From Acidihalobacter prosperus (GTDB taxonomy: Bacteria > Pseudomonadota > Gammaproteobacteria > DSM-5130 > Acidihalobacteraceae), in the NCBI RefSeq assembly GCF_000754095.2, contig NZ_JQSG02000006.1, positions 933,501 to 997,500 of the forward strand: a DNA stretch of 64,000 nt, given 5' to 3'. Under the pieces are notes generated by a model. That model did no database searches. It saw only the letters and a list, made by a program, of their open reading frames with translations, and had not been told where the DNA came from. A program made the translations under genes and the position numbers. Below, piece after piece: positions 54,836 through 64,000 of the stretch (within the stretch, counting starts at the first letter, position 1; the number at the start of each line of letters is the position of its first letter).

Positions 54836-56320
54836 CTAAGCGCCCAATACGAACGCCTTGATGTCATCCGAGAAACGGTTTTTGACTTCGGGCCAGGAGT
54901 AGAACATGTGGCCTCCGTCGTAGAGTTTCTCGCTGATGCGCGCTGCGACAGACGCGTCCAGGTTCGACTGGAGCAGCAGGCGTTTGCTGGCGAAATACGG
55001 CGTGACCGTGTCGAATCGGCCGTGCACGATCAGCGCACGCTGCTGCGTGTTGGCGGCCATGCCGGCACGAAAATCGTCGACCGCGGAAGTCATCTCGAAC
55101 AGGTCGTATTTCTTCTCGTCGTTTTTCCAGTGCTTGAATGCTTCTTCGCTGAGCACCGTGTATTCCAGCGGCGTTTCGACCCCGAGCACCTCGAAATACC
55201 ATTGATGGAGTGCGTTCTGGAACAGGTGGCTATCGATGAACAGCGACTCGCTGATGGCATGCTCGTTATTGGTCCGGTGCGGGAAGGGGTCGAGCGAGTA
55301 GAGGCTGCCGTCGTACAGATCGGTGATTTCATCATGGTTCTTGCGCGCCAAGCGGGCGTAGTCGCTGATTCTTATCCGGCCGCTCGAGCGTTTGACGAAA
55401 TCGGCGTCCAGGCCGATCAGGTCCGCCGTCTTGCCCAACACCGCTTCGCGCTGCTCGGCGGGCATGAGGCTTCCGGAGACCAGCATTTGCGCGAATTCGC
55501 TGACGCTGAAGCGTTCGCTTTCCGCGAGTACCTCGTCCATCGCGGCTTCCTGATCGAAATGGCGGCCGATGCCGTGGCGATGCGCGATCGCGGCATACGT
55601 CGGCAGCTGATTGACCCACTGGCCGGCGCTGTAGTCGGAATCCAGAACGTCGCTGAATTGCCAGATCGGCGAAATGCTGATGATGCCGGCCATGCCCAGC
55701 CCGTATTCCTTGTTCAGCAGCTTTGCCAGTCGACAGGCGCGATAACCGCCATAACTCTCGCCGGCGTAGTACAGGGGGCGCTGCCAGAGCTTGTGCTGGC
55801 GCAGGAAGCGACGCATGAACTGTCCGATGGAATCCAGGTCCTTTTTCGTCGCCCAGTAGGGGTTTTTATCGTCTTCCGCCTTCTTTTCCGATTTGTCTTC
55901 GTCGTCCTTTTTCTTGGGCTTGATCAGATGACTGAAACCGGTGCCGACCGGGTCGATGAACACGAGATCGGCGAAATTAAGCCAGGACTCGGGGTTGTCG
56001 GCCAGCGTCCGGCTGGCGAGATCGAGTTTGCCCTCGTCCGTGCGTGACAGGCTTTTGGGCCCGGCGCAGGCAAAATGCAGGAACAGCGAGGAAGCGCCGG
56101 GGCCGCCGTTCATGCAGAAGATGACCGGCCGTTCGGCGTCGGCGTTCTGTGCCAGATAGGCGGTATGGAACATCCGTGCCTTCGGCTCGTCCTGATCGTA
56201 AATCTCCAGCCAGTCGGCGACCACGTTCACGTCGAGTGAGCCATCCGCCAGTTCGAATCGCTGGTGTTGCAGTGCGCCTTTATGCGGGTTTTCCGTTTTC
56301 GTCTGATCCGTGTCGGTCAT
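54836..56320 (-). CDS. S10-family serine carboxypeptidase-like protein
   Basis: The 494-residue alpha/beta-hydrolase has the S10 motifs: FCMNGGPGASSLFLHF (oxyanion hole), the nucleophile Ser in YYAGESYGGYRA, Asp in HGRFDTVTPY and His in YDGGHMFYS. A Lys/Asp/Glu-rich insert (KPKKKDDEDKSEKKAEDDK) sits at about 130-150. No signal peptide is visible, so a cytoplasmic site is likely. The peptide substrate is unknown. Confidence 0.9.
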   Translation of the reverse strand: MTDTDQTKTENPHKGALQHQRFELADGSLDVNVVADWLEIYDQDEPKARMFHTAYLAQNADAERPVIFCMNGGPGASSLFLHFACAGPKSLSRTDEGKLDLASRTLADNPESWLNFADLVFIDPVGTGFSHLIKPKKKDDEDKSEKKAEDDKNPYWATKKDLDSIGQFMRRFLRQHKLWQRPLYYAGESYGGYRACRLAKLLNKEYGLGMAGIISISPIWQFSDVLDSDYSAGQWVNQLPTYAAIAHRHGIGRHFDQEAAMDEVLAESERFSVSEFAQMLVSGSLMPAEQREAVLGKTADLIGLDADFVKRSSGRIRISDYARLARKNHDEITDLYDGSLYSLDPFPHRTNNEHAISESLFIDSHLFQNALHQWYFEVLGVETPLEYTVLSEEAFKHWKNDEKKYDLFEMTSAVDDFRAGMAANTQQRALIVHGRFDTVTPYFASKRLLLQSNLDASVAARISEKLYDGGHMFYSWPEVKNRFSDDIKAFVLGA

Positions 56321-56983
56321 CGGGACTTTCCTTGTTGATTCATTGACGGTAGAGGGTGATCCAAATCCTGCGTGACATACCTGGCCGCAGATGGTGGGTC
56401 ACAGGAAGGGGCGAGGGTTCGAGAGCCGGTTTTGCCATATGGCATGCTCAATTTGGGTTTCGAAGGCTCAGCGCACCAATTTGCAGCGTTATTGCCATGT
56501 TGTGGACGAACAACATGGCGAGCAACTTGAGTATTTCTATGCACCCGGATTGGGTGTGTTTCATGCGCAAGACCTGGCCGCGTGCGATCGACGTCGGTGA
56601 TGAAGTCGGGGTGGCGGTGGGACATAGAGGCGAAGCCGCATGAGGGGGGGCGAGACCAGCTGGTATGCAATGAATATGCCGTTCGGTTCGCTGCATTTGA
56701 TGGGCTCCTTACGTGACAGCGATGCAGGGGCCGTGCGGCGTTATAGCGGATAGTGCCGGGTCGCTGGCCACGTGCCGGCTAGATTGTGGATCCTTGCATA
56801 GGGGCAAGCACGTAGTATTTCGAGCTGGCCTATGCACACACATCACGTCCACCTACAGACCATCCATGCGGGCCATATGGATGCTCGGAAATGCTGGTGC
56901 GGGTATTGGCAAATAGGGAGTGCTCCAGCCAGATCGAATTTGCAATGCCATCGTGGCATTAAGCTGATGCGGATTTCATCATT
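56321..56983. other. 663-bp gap without a recognisable gene
   Basis: Short frames on both strands show no family resemblance and no convincing ribosome-binding sites. GGGTTCGAGAGCCGG...CCA near 56416-56440 recalls a tRNA 3' part but does not pair correctly. The composition is less GC-rich than the coding regions. The first 60 bp should carry the S10 gene's promoter (minus strand). Confidence 0.4.
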
Positions 56984-57337
56984 TCACGTACCCCCGATCA
57001 TCGTGCGGTGCATCAATGTGATAAACATCATGGTTGTCAGCCCAATGGTGATGACCAGTAGCGGCAGCGTGAGCACCAGCGAAACGGTATGCCAAATCCG
57101 GTGTTCGGACAGGTTGAGCTTGAAGAAGGCATAAAGCTGTACGGCGATTACGATGAGTGCGATGGCTAGGATCAGGATCAACAATGCAGGACCGTTCAGC
57201 CAGTGGGTGTTGAGCAGCCAGACACAGGCCGCCATTGCTAAGTATTCGAGAATAAACACGAACAGATATCCTGCGCCATTGGCGACCTGGACCTCGGGAT
57301 GTTCAATCGGATTGAAGTGTGAGTGCGACATCGACAT
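56984..57337 (-). CDS. cyoD: Cytochrome bo3 ubiquinol oxidase, subunit IV
   Basis: The 117-residue protein has three hydrophobic helices (about 22-42, 50-70, 85-108) and the family sequence FKLNLSEHRIWHTVSL. It stabilises the oxidase complex in the inner membrane. It is the last gene of the cyo run; the heme O synthase gene cyoE does not follow. Confidence 0.9.
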   Translation of the reverse strand: MSMSHSHFNPIEHPEVQVANGAGYLFVFILEYLAMAACVWLLNTHWLNGPALLILILAIALIVIAVQLYAFFKLNLSEHRIWHTVSLVLTLPLLVITIGLTTMMFITLMHRTMIGGT

Positions 57338-57358
57338 GTCTCCGTAGGTTTGCAGTGA

Positions 57359-57991
57359 TCAGATGGCAGCCAATGAGGTCGAACCCATGAGGTAGACGAG
57401 GGTGAATACGCAGACCCAGATCACGGCCTGAAACAGCCAGAATATTTTGAGGTTGAGCAAGCGATACACCACGTCCTCAGTGAATCCCTCAAGCGCCACC
57501 TGAATGAACATGGCTGCCAACCAGAGCAGGCCAAAGGCAACGTGCACGGCGTGAACCAGCACGATGACCCAGTAATCGGACAGGAAGCCGCTCTTTTCGG
57601 GAATTGCACCCATCGCGTATAGATCGCTGAATTCGTGCCATTCCATGCCCAGGAAAGCGATGCCCAGGACGAATGCCATGGCAATGCCGAGGAGTACGCC
57701 ACTGCGATTGGCCTTCTTGAGAGAGACCATGGCATATCCATAGGCGAGAACGCTGGCAAAGATGAATGCCGTCGACCACAGGGCGGGGCCCGGATGGATG
57801 ACCTGACCTGCAGTAAAGGCTCCTGCATAGTGCATCCCGTCGGCGTAGATGCCGAAGGTGGCGAACAATCCGGCAAAGATCATCAGGTCGCTCATCATGT
57901 ACAACCAGAAGCCGAGTGTTCGCGTGCCAATGGCATCGTGTGGGTGATCCTCGTATTGCCACATGTCGCTGGTGTCTTGGTATGTATTCAT
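57359..57991 (-). CDS. cyoC: Cytochrome bo3 ubiquinol oxidase, subunit III
   Basis: The 210-residue protein has five membrane helices, with LGFWLYMMSDLMIFAGLFATF, WHEFSDL and the conserved VHAVHVAFGLLWL motif of heme-copper oxidase subunit III. It follows cyoB by 63 bp. It helps keep the proton pathway of subunit I working. Confidence 0.94.
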   Translation of the reverse strand: MNTYQDTSDMWQYEDHPHDAIGTRTLGFWLYMMSDLMIFAGLFATFGIYADGMHYAGAFTAGQVIHPGPALWSTAFIFASVLAYGYAMVSLKKANRSGVLLGIAMAFVLGIAFLGMEWHEFSDLYAMGAIPEKSGFLSDYWVIVLVHAVHVAFGLLWLAAMFIQVALEGFTEDVVYRLLNLKIFWLFQAVIWVCVFTLVYLMGSTSLAAI

Positions 57992-58054
57992 CAGTCGTGA
58001 ACTCCAGAAATCAGGCTTGAGTCGTTCTGGCTGAAGCGGTGTTCCCGCATGAAA

Positions 58055-60172
58055 TCAATAATCCGGATGTCTGGCCGCGGGAGCGCCATGGTTGGGCATG
58101 GATCCGCCGCCGGTTCCCATAGAAACGGGGTTCTCGATTTCTTCGGTTTGGCGATGCGGCCGCGATGTGCGTTCCAGTTCCCCGATTTCCTCGGCCGTGA
58201 TGACATACCCGGGGTGCTTGGTGAAGGAGCGAATCAGCACCAGTGCGATGATCGCAATGAAGCTGACCAGGGCCAGCAAGTAAATGCGCCATACCATGGA
58301 GAAACCGCAGATCAGGGTGAAACCGCTGATGATGATCGGCATGCCAGTGTTGTTCGGCATGTGTATGTCTGTGTAGCGTTCGGGCTGCCGATCAAGAGTA
58401 CCCTGTTCGCGTCGCCAGGCGACCTCATCCAGTGCATGCACGATCGGAGTCACGGCGAAGTTGTAGAACGGAACCGGCGTATGGGTCAGCCACTCAAGGC
58501 TCCGCGAAGTACCCCAGGCATCATCGGCCGTGACGGCATTGCTGGCGCGGTCACGGTAACTGACGTAGATCATGCCTAGAAACACGAATACCGAAACCAG
58601 ATAGAAGCCGATGCCGCACAGTTCGATCAGCAGCAGGGGCCACCACGAAGGGTGGGAGATGTAGTCGAGACGACGCGTCATGCCCATGAGGCCGAGCGTA
58701 TACATCGGCAGGAAAACCAGGGCGGTGCCGGTCGAGAATAACCAGAAGAACATGCGTCCAAGGCGTTCATCGAGCTTGAAGCCGAACACCTTGGGCCACC
58801 AAAAGACGATCGCGCCGAAAGCGGCGTAGGTAATCACCATGAACATGTTGTGAAAGTGGGCAACCACAAAAACACTGTTGTGCACGATGTAGTTGATCGC
58901 CGGAATGGATAGCATCATGCCCGTCATTCCGCCGATGATGAGCAGAAAGACCGATGTCACCGCCCATAGCATCGGTGCCTCCATCCGGATGCGGCCTCGA
59001 TACATCGTGAATACCCAGTTGAACACCTTCACGCCTGTCGGAATGCCGACCAGCATGGTGGTGATGCTGTAGAAGGCCAGTACCTTTGGGCTGGCGCCCA
59101 TGGTGAAGAAATGGTGCAGCCAGACCAGCCAGGACACACCGGCGATACTGAATGAAGCCAGTACCATGGTGGTGTAGCCAAACAACGGTTTGCGAGAAAA
59201 GGTTGGAATGATTTCAGACAGAAATCCGAAAGCCGGCAGTACGACGAAGTACACTTCCGGGTGACCCCAGATCCAGAACAGGTTGGTGTACATCATGAGA
59301 TCACCGCCAAGGCCAGCGGTGAAGAAGTGCGTGCCAAGGTAGCGATCGAAGGTCAAAAGGCTGAGTGCAACGCCAAGTACCGGGAACGAGGTCAGCCCGA
59401 TGATGCTGGTGGCCATCGAAGTCCAGGTGAATATCGGCAGTCGAAACCATTTCATACCTGGGGCGCGCATCTTGATGATCGTGGCGATGATGTTGATTGA
59501 GCCCAGCGTCGTGCCGATGCTGCCGATCTGTATCGACCATAGCCAGTAATCCACGCCCACTCCTGGGCTGTATGCAAGTTCGGTAAGAGGTGCGAGGCCG
59601 ACCCAGCCGGCGTGCGAGAAATCGCCGACGAACAGCGCGATCATGACCAATGCGGCCGACACGGCGGTCAACCAAAGTCCGAGAGCATTTAAATACGGAT
59701 AAGCCATGTCGCGCGCGCCTATCTGCAGCGGCACGATCAAGTTCATCATGCCGATAAGAATCGGTGTGACCGCCAACAAGATCATGATCATTCCGTGCGC
59801 GGTCCAAACCTGATCAAGGTGGAAAGGTGGGAGATATCCGTGCAAGGCGCCGAGCACGCCAGGGGAATTTGGTCCAACGGCTAAGGCTTGTTGAGAACGG
59901 ATCATGAGCGCGTCGAAAAAACCACGGAACAGCATGATCAGGCCGATCAGCACATACATGATGCCGATTTTCTTGTGGTCTACCGTGGTCAACCAGTCGC
60001 GCCACAGCCAGCCCCAGCGGCCAAGAATCGTTAGCGTCGTGAGGACGGCTGTGCCCCCGACTGTGACCAGCATGAAGGCGAAAAATATGACGGGGTTGTT
60101 GTAGTGCGGGATCAGCAGCAGGCCAAGGCGGCCGAACAGTTCATTCCATGGACCTTGTAGATGAACAGGCAT
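58055..60172 (-). CDS. cyoB: Cytochrome bo3 ubiquinol oxidase, subunit I
   Basis: The 705-residue subunit I has about 14-15 helices. The heme and CuB ligands are seen in TAHGMIMI, WIWGHPEVYFVVLP, LHHFFTMGA and FVVAHFHNMF. The quinol-site residues matching E. coli Arg71/Asp75/His98/Gln101 are present (LFRGFFDALMIRSQQ and PPFHLDQVWTAHG), so it is a quinol, not cytochrome c, oxidase. A long hydrophilic C-terminal tail (about 665-705) is Pro/His-rich. It pumps protons while reducing oxygen. Confidence 0.97.
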   Translation of the reverse strand: MPVHLQGPWNELFGRLGLLLIPHYNNPVIFFAFMLVTVGGTAVLTTLTILGRWGWLWRDWLTTVDHKKIGIMYVLIGLIMLFRGFFDALMIRSQQALAVGPNSPGVLGALHGYLPPFHLDQVWTAHGMIMILLAVTPILIGMMNLIVPLQIGARDMAYPYLNALGLWLTAVSAALVMIALFVGDFSHAGWVGLAPLTELAYSPGVGVDYWLWSIQIGSIGTTLGSINIIATIIKMRAPGMKWFRLPIFTWTSMATSIIGLTSFPVLGVALSLLTFDRYLGTHFFTAGLGGDLMMYTNLFWIWGHPEVYFVVLPAFGFLSEIIPTFSRKPLFGYTTMVLASFSIAGVSWLVWLHHFFTMGASPKVLAFYSITTMLVGIPTGVKVFNWVFTMYRGRIRMEAPMLWAVTSVFLLIIGGMTGMMLSIPAINYIVHNSVFVVAHFHNMFMVITYAAFGAIVFWWPKVFGFKLDERLGRMFFWLFSTGTALVFLPMYTLGLMGMTRRLDYISHPSWWPLLLIELCGIGFYLVSVFVFLGMIYVSYRDRASNAVTADDAWGTSRSLEWLTHTPVPFYNFAVTPIVHALDEVAWRREQGTLDRQPERYTDIHMPNNTGMPIIISGFTLICGFSMVWRIYLLALVSFIAIIALVLIRSFTKHPGYVITAEEIGELERTSRPHRQTEEIENPVSMGTGGGSMPNHGAPAARHPDY

Positions 60173-60188
60173 CGCGTGGGCTCCTGAG

Positions 60189-61148
60189 TCAGTTGGAGTG
60201 AGTGCGGAAGATTTTGGCGTGCATGTTTTCCGTCATGGCCATCGGGGTGACATAGTGAAGGCGTTGCGAACGTACTGCTTTTATGACTTTGGCGAACAAG
60301 CCGGTTTTTACATCGGAAAAATAATGTATTTTTCTTTCGATATTGACAGTCGGCTCGGCAAACCTAGAGAAGCTTGCATAGTTCAAGGTGTTTTTAGAGG
60401 TCCCGGCTTTTTTTATCCAGGCTGTGAATTTCGCCGGCGGAACAGCTTTGACCTTGAAATCCATCCAAGAGAAACCGGGGCCGCTGAATGCCGCTGAAAA
60501 CCCATGATAGCGACCTGGATGGTCAACTTCGAAAGATTGTTTTGTGCGCATACCGGGCATTGCGTAAATCTGCCCAACGATCTGCGGGATATAGAAGCTG
60601 TTGACCACAGACGTCGAGGTCAACTTCAAATGCAGTTTCGTCCCGGTCGGCACAACGAGCTCGTTGGCTACTGCAATATGTTTATTCGGGTAAACAAAGA
60701 GCCACTGCCAATCTGTGGTTATGACATCGACCGTGAGTGGTTTATGGGAACGGGCTGTGCTGGCGCCGTGGCTATTAAGTGCATGTGGATTGTAGGGGTT
60801 GACGGCTTGAATGCCGCGCCATGAGTAATATGACAGCACGCCAACGATCAGCAGTGGTATCCCCCATACCACAACCTCTATCACATTTGAGTGCGACCAT
60901 TCTGGTGCAAATGCCGATCTGCGCTTTTCTCGGTAGCGCCAGACTACCCATATCAGCAGGAAAGTCGTTGGTACGATCACGATTGCCATCAAGGTCACAT
61001 CGATAATCATGTAGTGCAATTCGGTGTCAGCGATGAGTCCTTTGGGATTGAACAGCCAAAAATGGGTGTCGCTACAGCCACTCAGAAGCAGCAAGGGTGA
61101 ATACGCTAGGTAACGAAAATATAAAACGTACCGTTTCGCCCATTTCAT
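60189..61148 (-). CDS. cyoA: Cytochrome bo3 ubiquinol oxidase, subunit II (lipoprotein)
   Basis: The 319-residue subunit II has a lipobox signal (LLLLSGC), two membrane helices (about 45-68, 90-108) and a cupredoxin domain (TTDWQWLFVYPNKHIAVANELVVPTG, FYIPQIVGQIYAMPGMRT) without the CuA Cys/His ligands, as expected for a quinol oxidase. It is the first gene of cyoABCD. The base composition is less GC-rich than that of the surroundings. Confidence 0.94.
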   Translation of the reverse strand: MKWAKRYVLYFRYLAYSPLLLLSGCSDTHFWLFNPKGLIADTELHYMIIDVTLMAIVIVPTTFLLIWVVWRYREKRRSAFAPEWSHSNVIEVVVWGIPLLIVGVLSYYSWRGIQAVNPYNPHALNSHGASTARSHKPLTVDVITTDWQWLFVYPNKHIAVANELVVPTGTKLHLKLTSTSVVNSFYIPQIVGQIYAMPGMRTKQSFEVDHPGRYHGFSAAFSGPGFSWMDFKVKAVPPAKFTAWIKKAGTSKNTLNYASFSRFAEPTVNIERKIHYFSDVKTGLFAKVIKAVRSQRLHYVTPMAMTENMHAKIFRTHSN

Positions 61149-61947
61149 AGTCGACAGGCCTCCTGAAAGCGGGTGAATCAGAATTTTCTGTCTATAAAAA
61201 ACAGAAAATAATAAGATCTAATTAATAAGATGCGCTTGAAAAAACACCTTAATGACAAGGTATTTTTTTGAGTGAGGAGTGTTGCTCGATGTTATGTGTG
61301 AATAAGACCACGTAAAAAAGTTTCTTAATATCTGTTTATTTTAAAATAGATGATATTTATGCTTATATTTTAGGGGGATGAAATGCACTTGGCGTGGGAT
61401 GAGATATAATTGAATGTTTGAAGGAGTAAAGCTGTAGCAGAGTTGCCTCGATACATGGGCTGACATGCGTGGGGGAATATTGACTATTAGCTGGCATTCG
61501 AATGCTAGTGTATGTTGTCACTAGATATCGTAGATGTGCTAAGCGAATATTGGTGTATGGAGGGGTGGTGCGGGAGGTGATGCGTTCCACGGTAACGCGC
61601 TTATAATTTGTTTTTATTTTAACCCATTTAATGTATCTAAATTATCTTTTTTATGGTGGGAGCCTGGCTGCTGATGGGCGCGTGAGTCCAGGCAATGCCC
61701 AGGCATTAACCGGCGGTATCGACATTCAGTTACCTCGAACTCGCTGTGTTGTTTCCTTTGCATGGGCTTCGAGGTCGGGACCAGAGAGGCGAAAATACAG
61801 CTTGTCTGCAACACATGTGCCCCAGGCTTTCGATGAAATTCAAATGCGTTGGCGGCGTCGATCGTCCAGTCGAAGCGGATGCAGTTCTTCTCCAATGCGA
61901 AATTGGCTATCCATCCCATACTTCTGGTTGCCATCCCAAAGCAGTCC
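61149..61947. other. 799-bp gap: cyo promoter side and an unassigned region
   Basis: The half next to cyoA (about 61180-61640) is strongly AT-rich and should contain its promoter (minus strand); several TATAAT-like boxes occur, so none can be singled out. The half next to hypE (61640-61940) has normal composition. It includes a minus-strand frame of 106 codons (61614-61934, start MATRSMGWIANF) that I cannot assign and that may be a gene remnant. Confidence 0.4.
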
Positions 61948-62958
61948 TCAGCAGATCCGTGGCAGCGGGTCGTCTTCCAGTTCTTCCAGCACGCGTTCGC
62001 CGCCGAGCGGAGTGCGCAGGATGGCGCGGGCGCGGTTCCGGGTTTCGCTGAGCGTGCCGATCAGTGCGGCTTCGGTGCCGCCGGGCAGTTCGCGCCAGGC
62101 GGCGAGGGCGCCCTCGGTCGCTTCGGGGGCGACGACCGCGACCACGCGGCCTTCGCAGGCGAGGTAGAGCGGGTCGTAGCCGAGCATTTCGCAGACCGCG
62201 CGCACAGGCTCGCGCACCGGGATCAGCGCTTCGTCGAGGTGCAGGTCGAGACCCGTGGCGCGGACGATTTCATTGGCCACGGTGGCGAGACCGCCGCGGG
62301 TGGGGTCGCGCATGAAGCGCAGGCCGTCGATGCCGAGCAGGGCCTCGGTCAGCGGCAGCACGGTGGCGGCGTCGGAGCGCAGGTCGCCGCGCAGGCCGAA
62401 CTGCTCGCGCGCGAGCATCACCGCCACGCCGTGGTCGCCTACCGGGCCGCTGACCAGCACGCGGTCGCCGGCGCGGACCTCGCGCAGGCCGAGACGCCGT
62501 CCCGGTTCGCGGATGCCGACGCCGGTGGTGGCGAGATACAGGCCGCCGCCCTCGCCGCGGCGCAGCACCTTGGTGTCGCCCGCCGCCACCGCCACGCCGG
62601 CCTCGCGCGTGGCGCGCGCCAGGCTGGCCACGATGCGTTCGAGGGCGGCGATCTCGAAACCCTCCTCGACGAACACGTTGAGCGTGAGGTAGTGCGGCCG
62701 CGCGCCGGCCACGGCGAGGTCGTTGACCGTGCCGTGCACCGCCAGCGCGCCGATGTCCCCGCCCGGGAACTCCAGCGGCTGTACGGTGAAGCCGTCGGTG
62801 GTCACCAGCACATCGCCGGGCGGCAGCGGAATCGCCACCGCGTCGGCGTCCACGTCGAGGCGTGGGTTGGCGAGGTGCCGCGCGAACAGTTCCTCGATCA
62901 GTTCGCGCATGTAGCGTCCGCCGTTGCCGTGGGCGAGGGAGACGTGGGTGTCCTGCAT
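61948..62958 (-). CDS. hypE: Hydrogenase maturation protein HypE (carbamoyl dehydratase)
   Basis: The 336-residue protein starts at the ATG at 62958 (MQDTHVSLAHGNGG); a longer frame begins 10 codons earlier. It has AIR-synthase-like motifs VTTDGFTVQPLEFPGGDIG, GTVNDLAVAGARP, AVAAGDTKV and RDPTRGGLATVANEI. The C-terminal Cys (LPRIC) is the residue that carries the thiocarbamate and then thiocyanate that becomes the CN ligand of NiFe hydrogenase. It follows hypF on the same strand. Confidence 0.96.
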   Translation of the reverse strand: MQDTHVSLAHGNGGRYMRELIEELFARHLANPRLDVDADAVAIPLPPGDVLVTTDGFTVQPLEFPGGDIGALAVHGTVNDLAVAGARPHYLTLNVFVEEGFEIAALERIVASLARATREAGVAVAAGDTKVLRRGEGGGLYLATTGVGIREPGRRLGLREVRAGDRVLVSGPVGDHGVAVMLAREQFGLRGDLRSDAATVLPLTEALLGIDGLRFMRDPTRGGLATVANEIVRATGLDLHLDEALIPVREPVRAVCEMLGYDPLYLACEGRVVAVVAPEATEGALAAWRELPGGTEAALIGTLSETRNRARAILRTPLGGERVLEELEDDPLPRIC

Positions 62959-63031
62959 GACGGTGTGTCCTTTCGTTCTGTTTCGCAAAAGTTTCCTAAC
63001 GCAATGTTTTAAGGGATCAAAGTTTCGCGAG

Positions 63032-64000
63032 TTAAGACGGATTCGAGGTCGCGGCCGCGTATTCGACGACCTGTCCGAAGCTCAGTCCCGCGTCGTTGCA
63101 GGGAATGCGTTCGCCGAGGTGCGCGGCGAAGCCCTCGGCATCGAGCAGGGCCAGCGTGCGCTCGGCGAGCAGGCGGTTCTGGAACACGCCGCCGCTCAGG
63201 GCGACGGCATCGACCGGCTCGCGTTCGCGCAGGGTCACCGCCTGGGCGAGGATGGCCCGGGCCAGGCTTTCATGCGCGGATGCAGCCTTCTCGACAGGCG
63301 CGCGCGCAGGGTCGTCGAGCAGGGCTAGCAGCGGCGCCCAGTCGGTGATCCATAGGCCTGCGTCGTCCTGCGCCAGCGGCAGCGCGACGGCCTCGGTCGT
63401 TCCGGCATGGGCCGCCAGGGCTTCGAGGTACATCGGGCCCTGACCCTCGAAGCTCACCTCGCGGACCAGATCGAGCAGCGCGGCGACGGCGTCGAAGACG
63501 CGGCCGGCGGCGCTGCTGCGATGGCAGTTGAGATCGCGCTCCCAGGCGCTGCGCAGGAGCGCGGCATCGCCTTCCGCCATTTCGCTGTCGAGCGGCCACG
63601 GCATGCCCGCCTCCCAGCGCAGGGCGGCGGCGCTGCGCCAGGGTTCGCGCCCGGCGCGCCCTGCACCCGGCAGGCGAAACGGGCGCAGGCTGCCGACGCG
63701 TCTCCAATGGCCCGGCGCGCCGTACAGCGCCTCGCCGCCCCACAGCGCACCGTCGGGGCCGAGGCCGATGCCGTCCCAGGCGAAGGCCAGCCAGCGGCGG
63801 TGCGCGGGATGTTCGCCGGCGACGGCGGAGGCGTGTGCGTGGTGATGCCAGACGCGGTGCACCGGCAGCGCCTGAGCGGCGGCCCAGCGGGTGCTGGCGT
63901 AATCCGGGTGCGCGTCGCAGGCCACGGCCTCGGCGCGCACGCCGTAGAGCCGCTGCAGGTCGGCGATGGTGCGCGCAAAGAGGTCGCGGGCGCGCGGGCC
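63032..64000 (-). CDS. hypF: Carbamoyltransferase HypF, C-terminal part (partial)
   Basis: The last 322 codons of HypF are present and the frame is open to the right edge. The Kae1/TobZ-like domain is visible: ACDAHPDYASTRWA, VWHHHAHASAVAGEH, AWDGIGLGPDGALWGGE, FDAVAALLDL and LSGGVFQNRLL. It makes carbamoyl-adenylate and transfers it to HypE, the next gene. The acylphosphatase, zinc-finger and YrdC parts lie outside the window. Confidence 0.94.
   Translation of the reverse strand, partial: GPRARDLFARTIADLQRLYGVRAEAVACDAHPDYASTRWAAAQALPVHRVWHHHAHASAVAGEHPAHRRWLAFAWDGIGLGPDGALWGGEALYGAPGHWRRVGSLRPFRLPGAGRAGREPWRSAAALRWEAGMPWPLDSEMAEGDAALLRSAWERDLNCHRSSAAGRVFDAVAALLDLVREVSFEGQGPMYLEALAAHAGTTEAVALPLAQDDAGLWITDWAPLLALLDDPARAPVEKAASAHESLARAILAQAVTLREREPVDAVALSGGVFQNRLLAERTLALLDAEGFAAHLGERIPCNDAGLSFGQVVEYAAATSNPS

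Noticed and set aside
56395-56441. tRNA-like 3' end (GGGTTCGAGAGCCGG ... CCA)
   Set aside because: The T-arm does not pair (position 53/61 would be G-G), and no matching acceptor strand or anticodon arm is found upstream.

Overview
The window reads as chromosome of a GC-rich (mostly above 60% by eye), free-living gammaproteobacterium. The main evidence is the conserved run nnrD/E-tsaE-amiC-mutL-miaA-hfq-hflX-hflK-hflC-DUF2065-hisZ-purA. The stand-alone hisZ argues against the enteric group, and the gene order fits Chromatiales-like lineages; that placement is inference. A proton-pumping ubiquinol oxidase, hydrogenase-maturation genes and a glucosylglycerate-type osmolyte locus suggest a metabolically flexible, probably salt- or acid-exposed bacterium.

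Layout. 1-3.5 kb: end of zwf, pgi and a membrane-anchored glutamate-synthase-like FMN protein. 3.5-14.7 kb: an amide-utilisation island. A LuxR-type response regulator and a giant kinase, whose sensor half is an NCS1-type permease, are divergent from a true permease of the same family, FmdA-type formamidase, an FmdB-like zinc ribbon, aliphatic amidase AmiE and a NorD/CbbO-type VWA protein. 14.9-28.7 kb: an amine/amino-alcohol island. It holds a GntR/HutC regulator with a candidate operator, an SDR, a class-III PLP enzyme next to an APH-like kinase, an aldehyde dehydrogenase, an APC permease, a copper amine oxidase with a tiny Cys-rich partner, a PP2C-protein kinase fusion, and EutBC. Two short transposase-free elements with terminal inverted repeats lie inside it. 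28.9-36.1 kb: a TonB-dependent receptor with its own ExbB/ExbD/TonB and an exported beta-propeller phosphoesterase.

36.2-50.4 kb: queG and the housekeeping block. 50.5-54.3 kb: a glucosylglycerate-type cycle of GH13 phosphorylase, glucosyl-3-phosphoglycerate synthase and HAD phosphatase. 54.4-56.3 kb: a frameshifted GNAT gene and an S10 carboxypeptidase-like protein. 57-61.1 kb: cyoABCD. 61.9-64 kb: hypE and the end of hypF.

Taken together, the first 29 kb look like a nitrogen-scavenging region. Amides and amines are imported, ammonia is released by hydrolysis, oxidation or lyase chemistry, and the aldehydes formed are oxidised. The most unusual item is the permease-kinase fusion at 4407-7820. 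It carries the same Cys-rich tail as the permease encoded beside it, which suggests a transporter copy turned into a receptor for the same kind of substrate.
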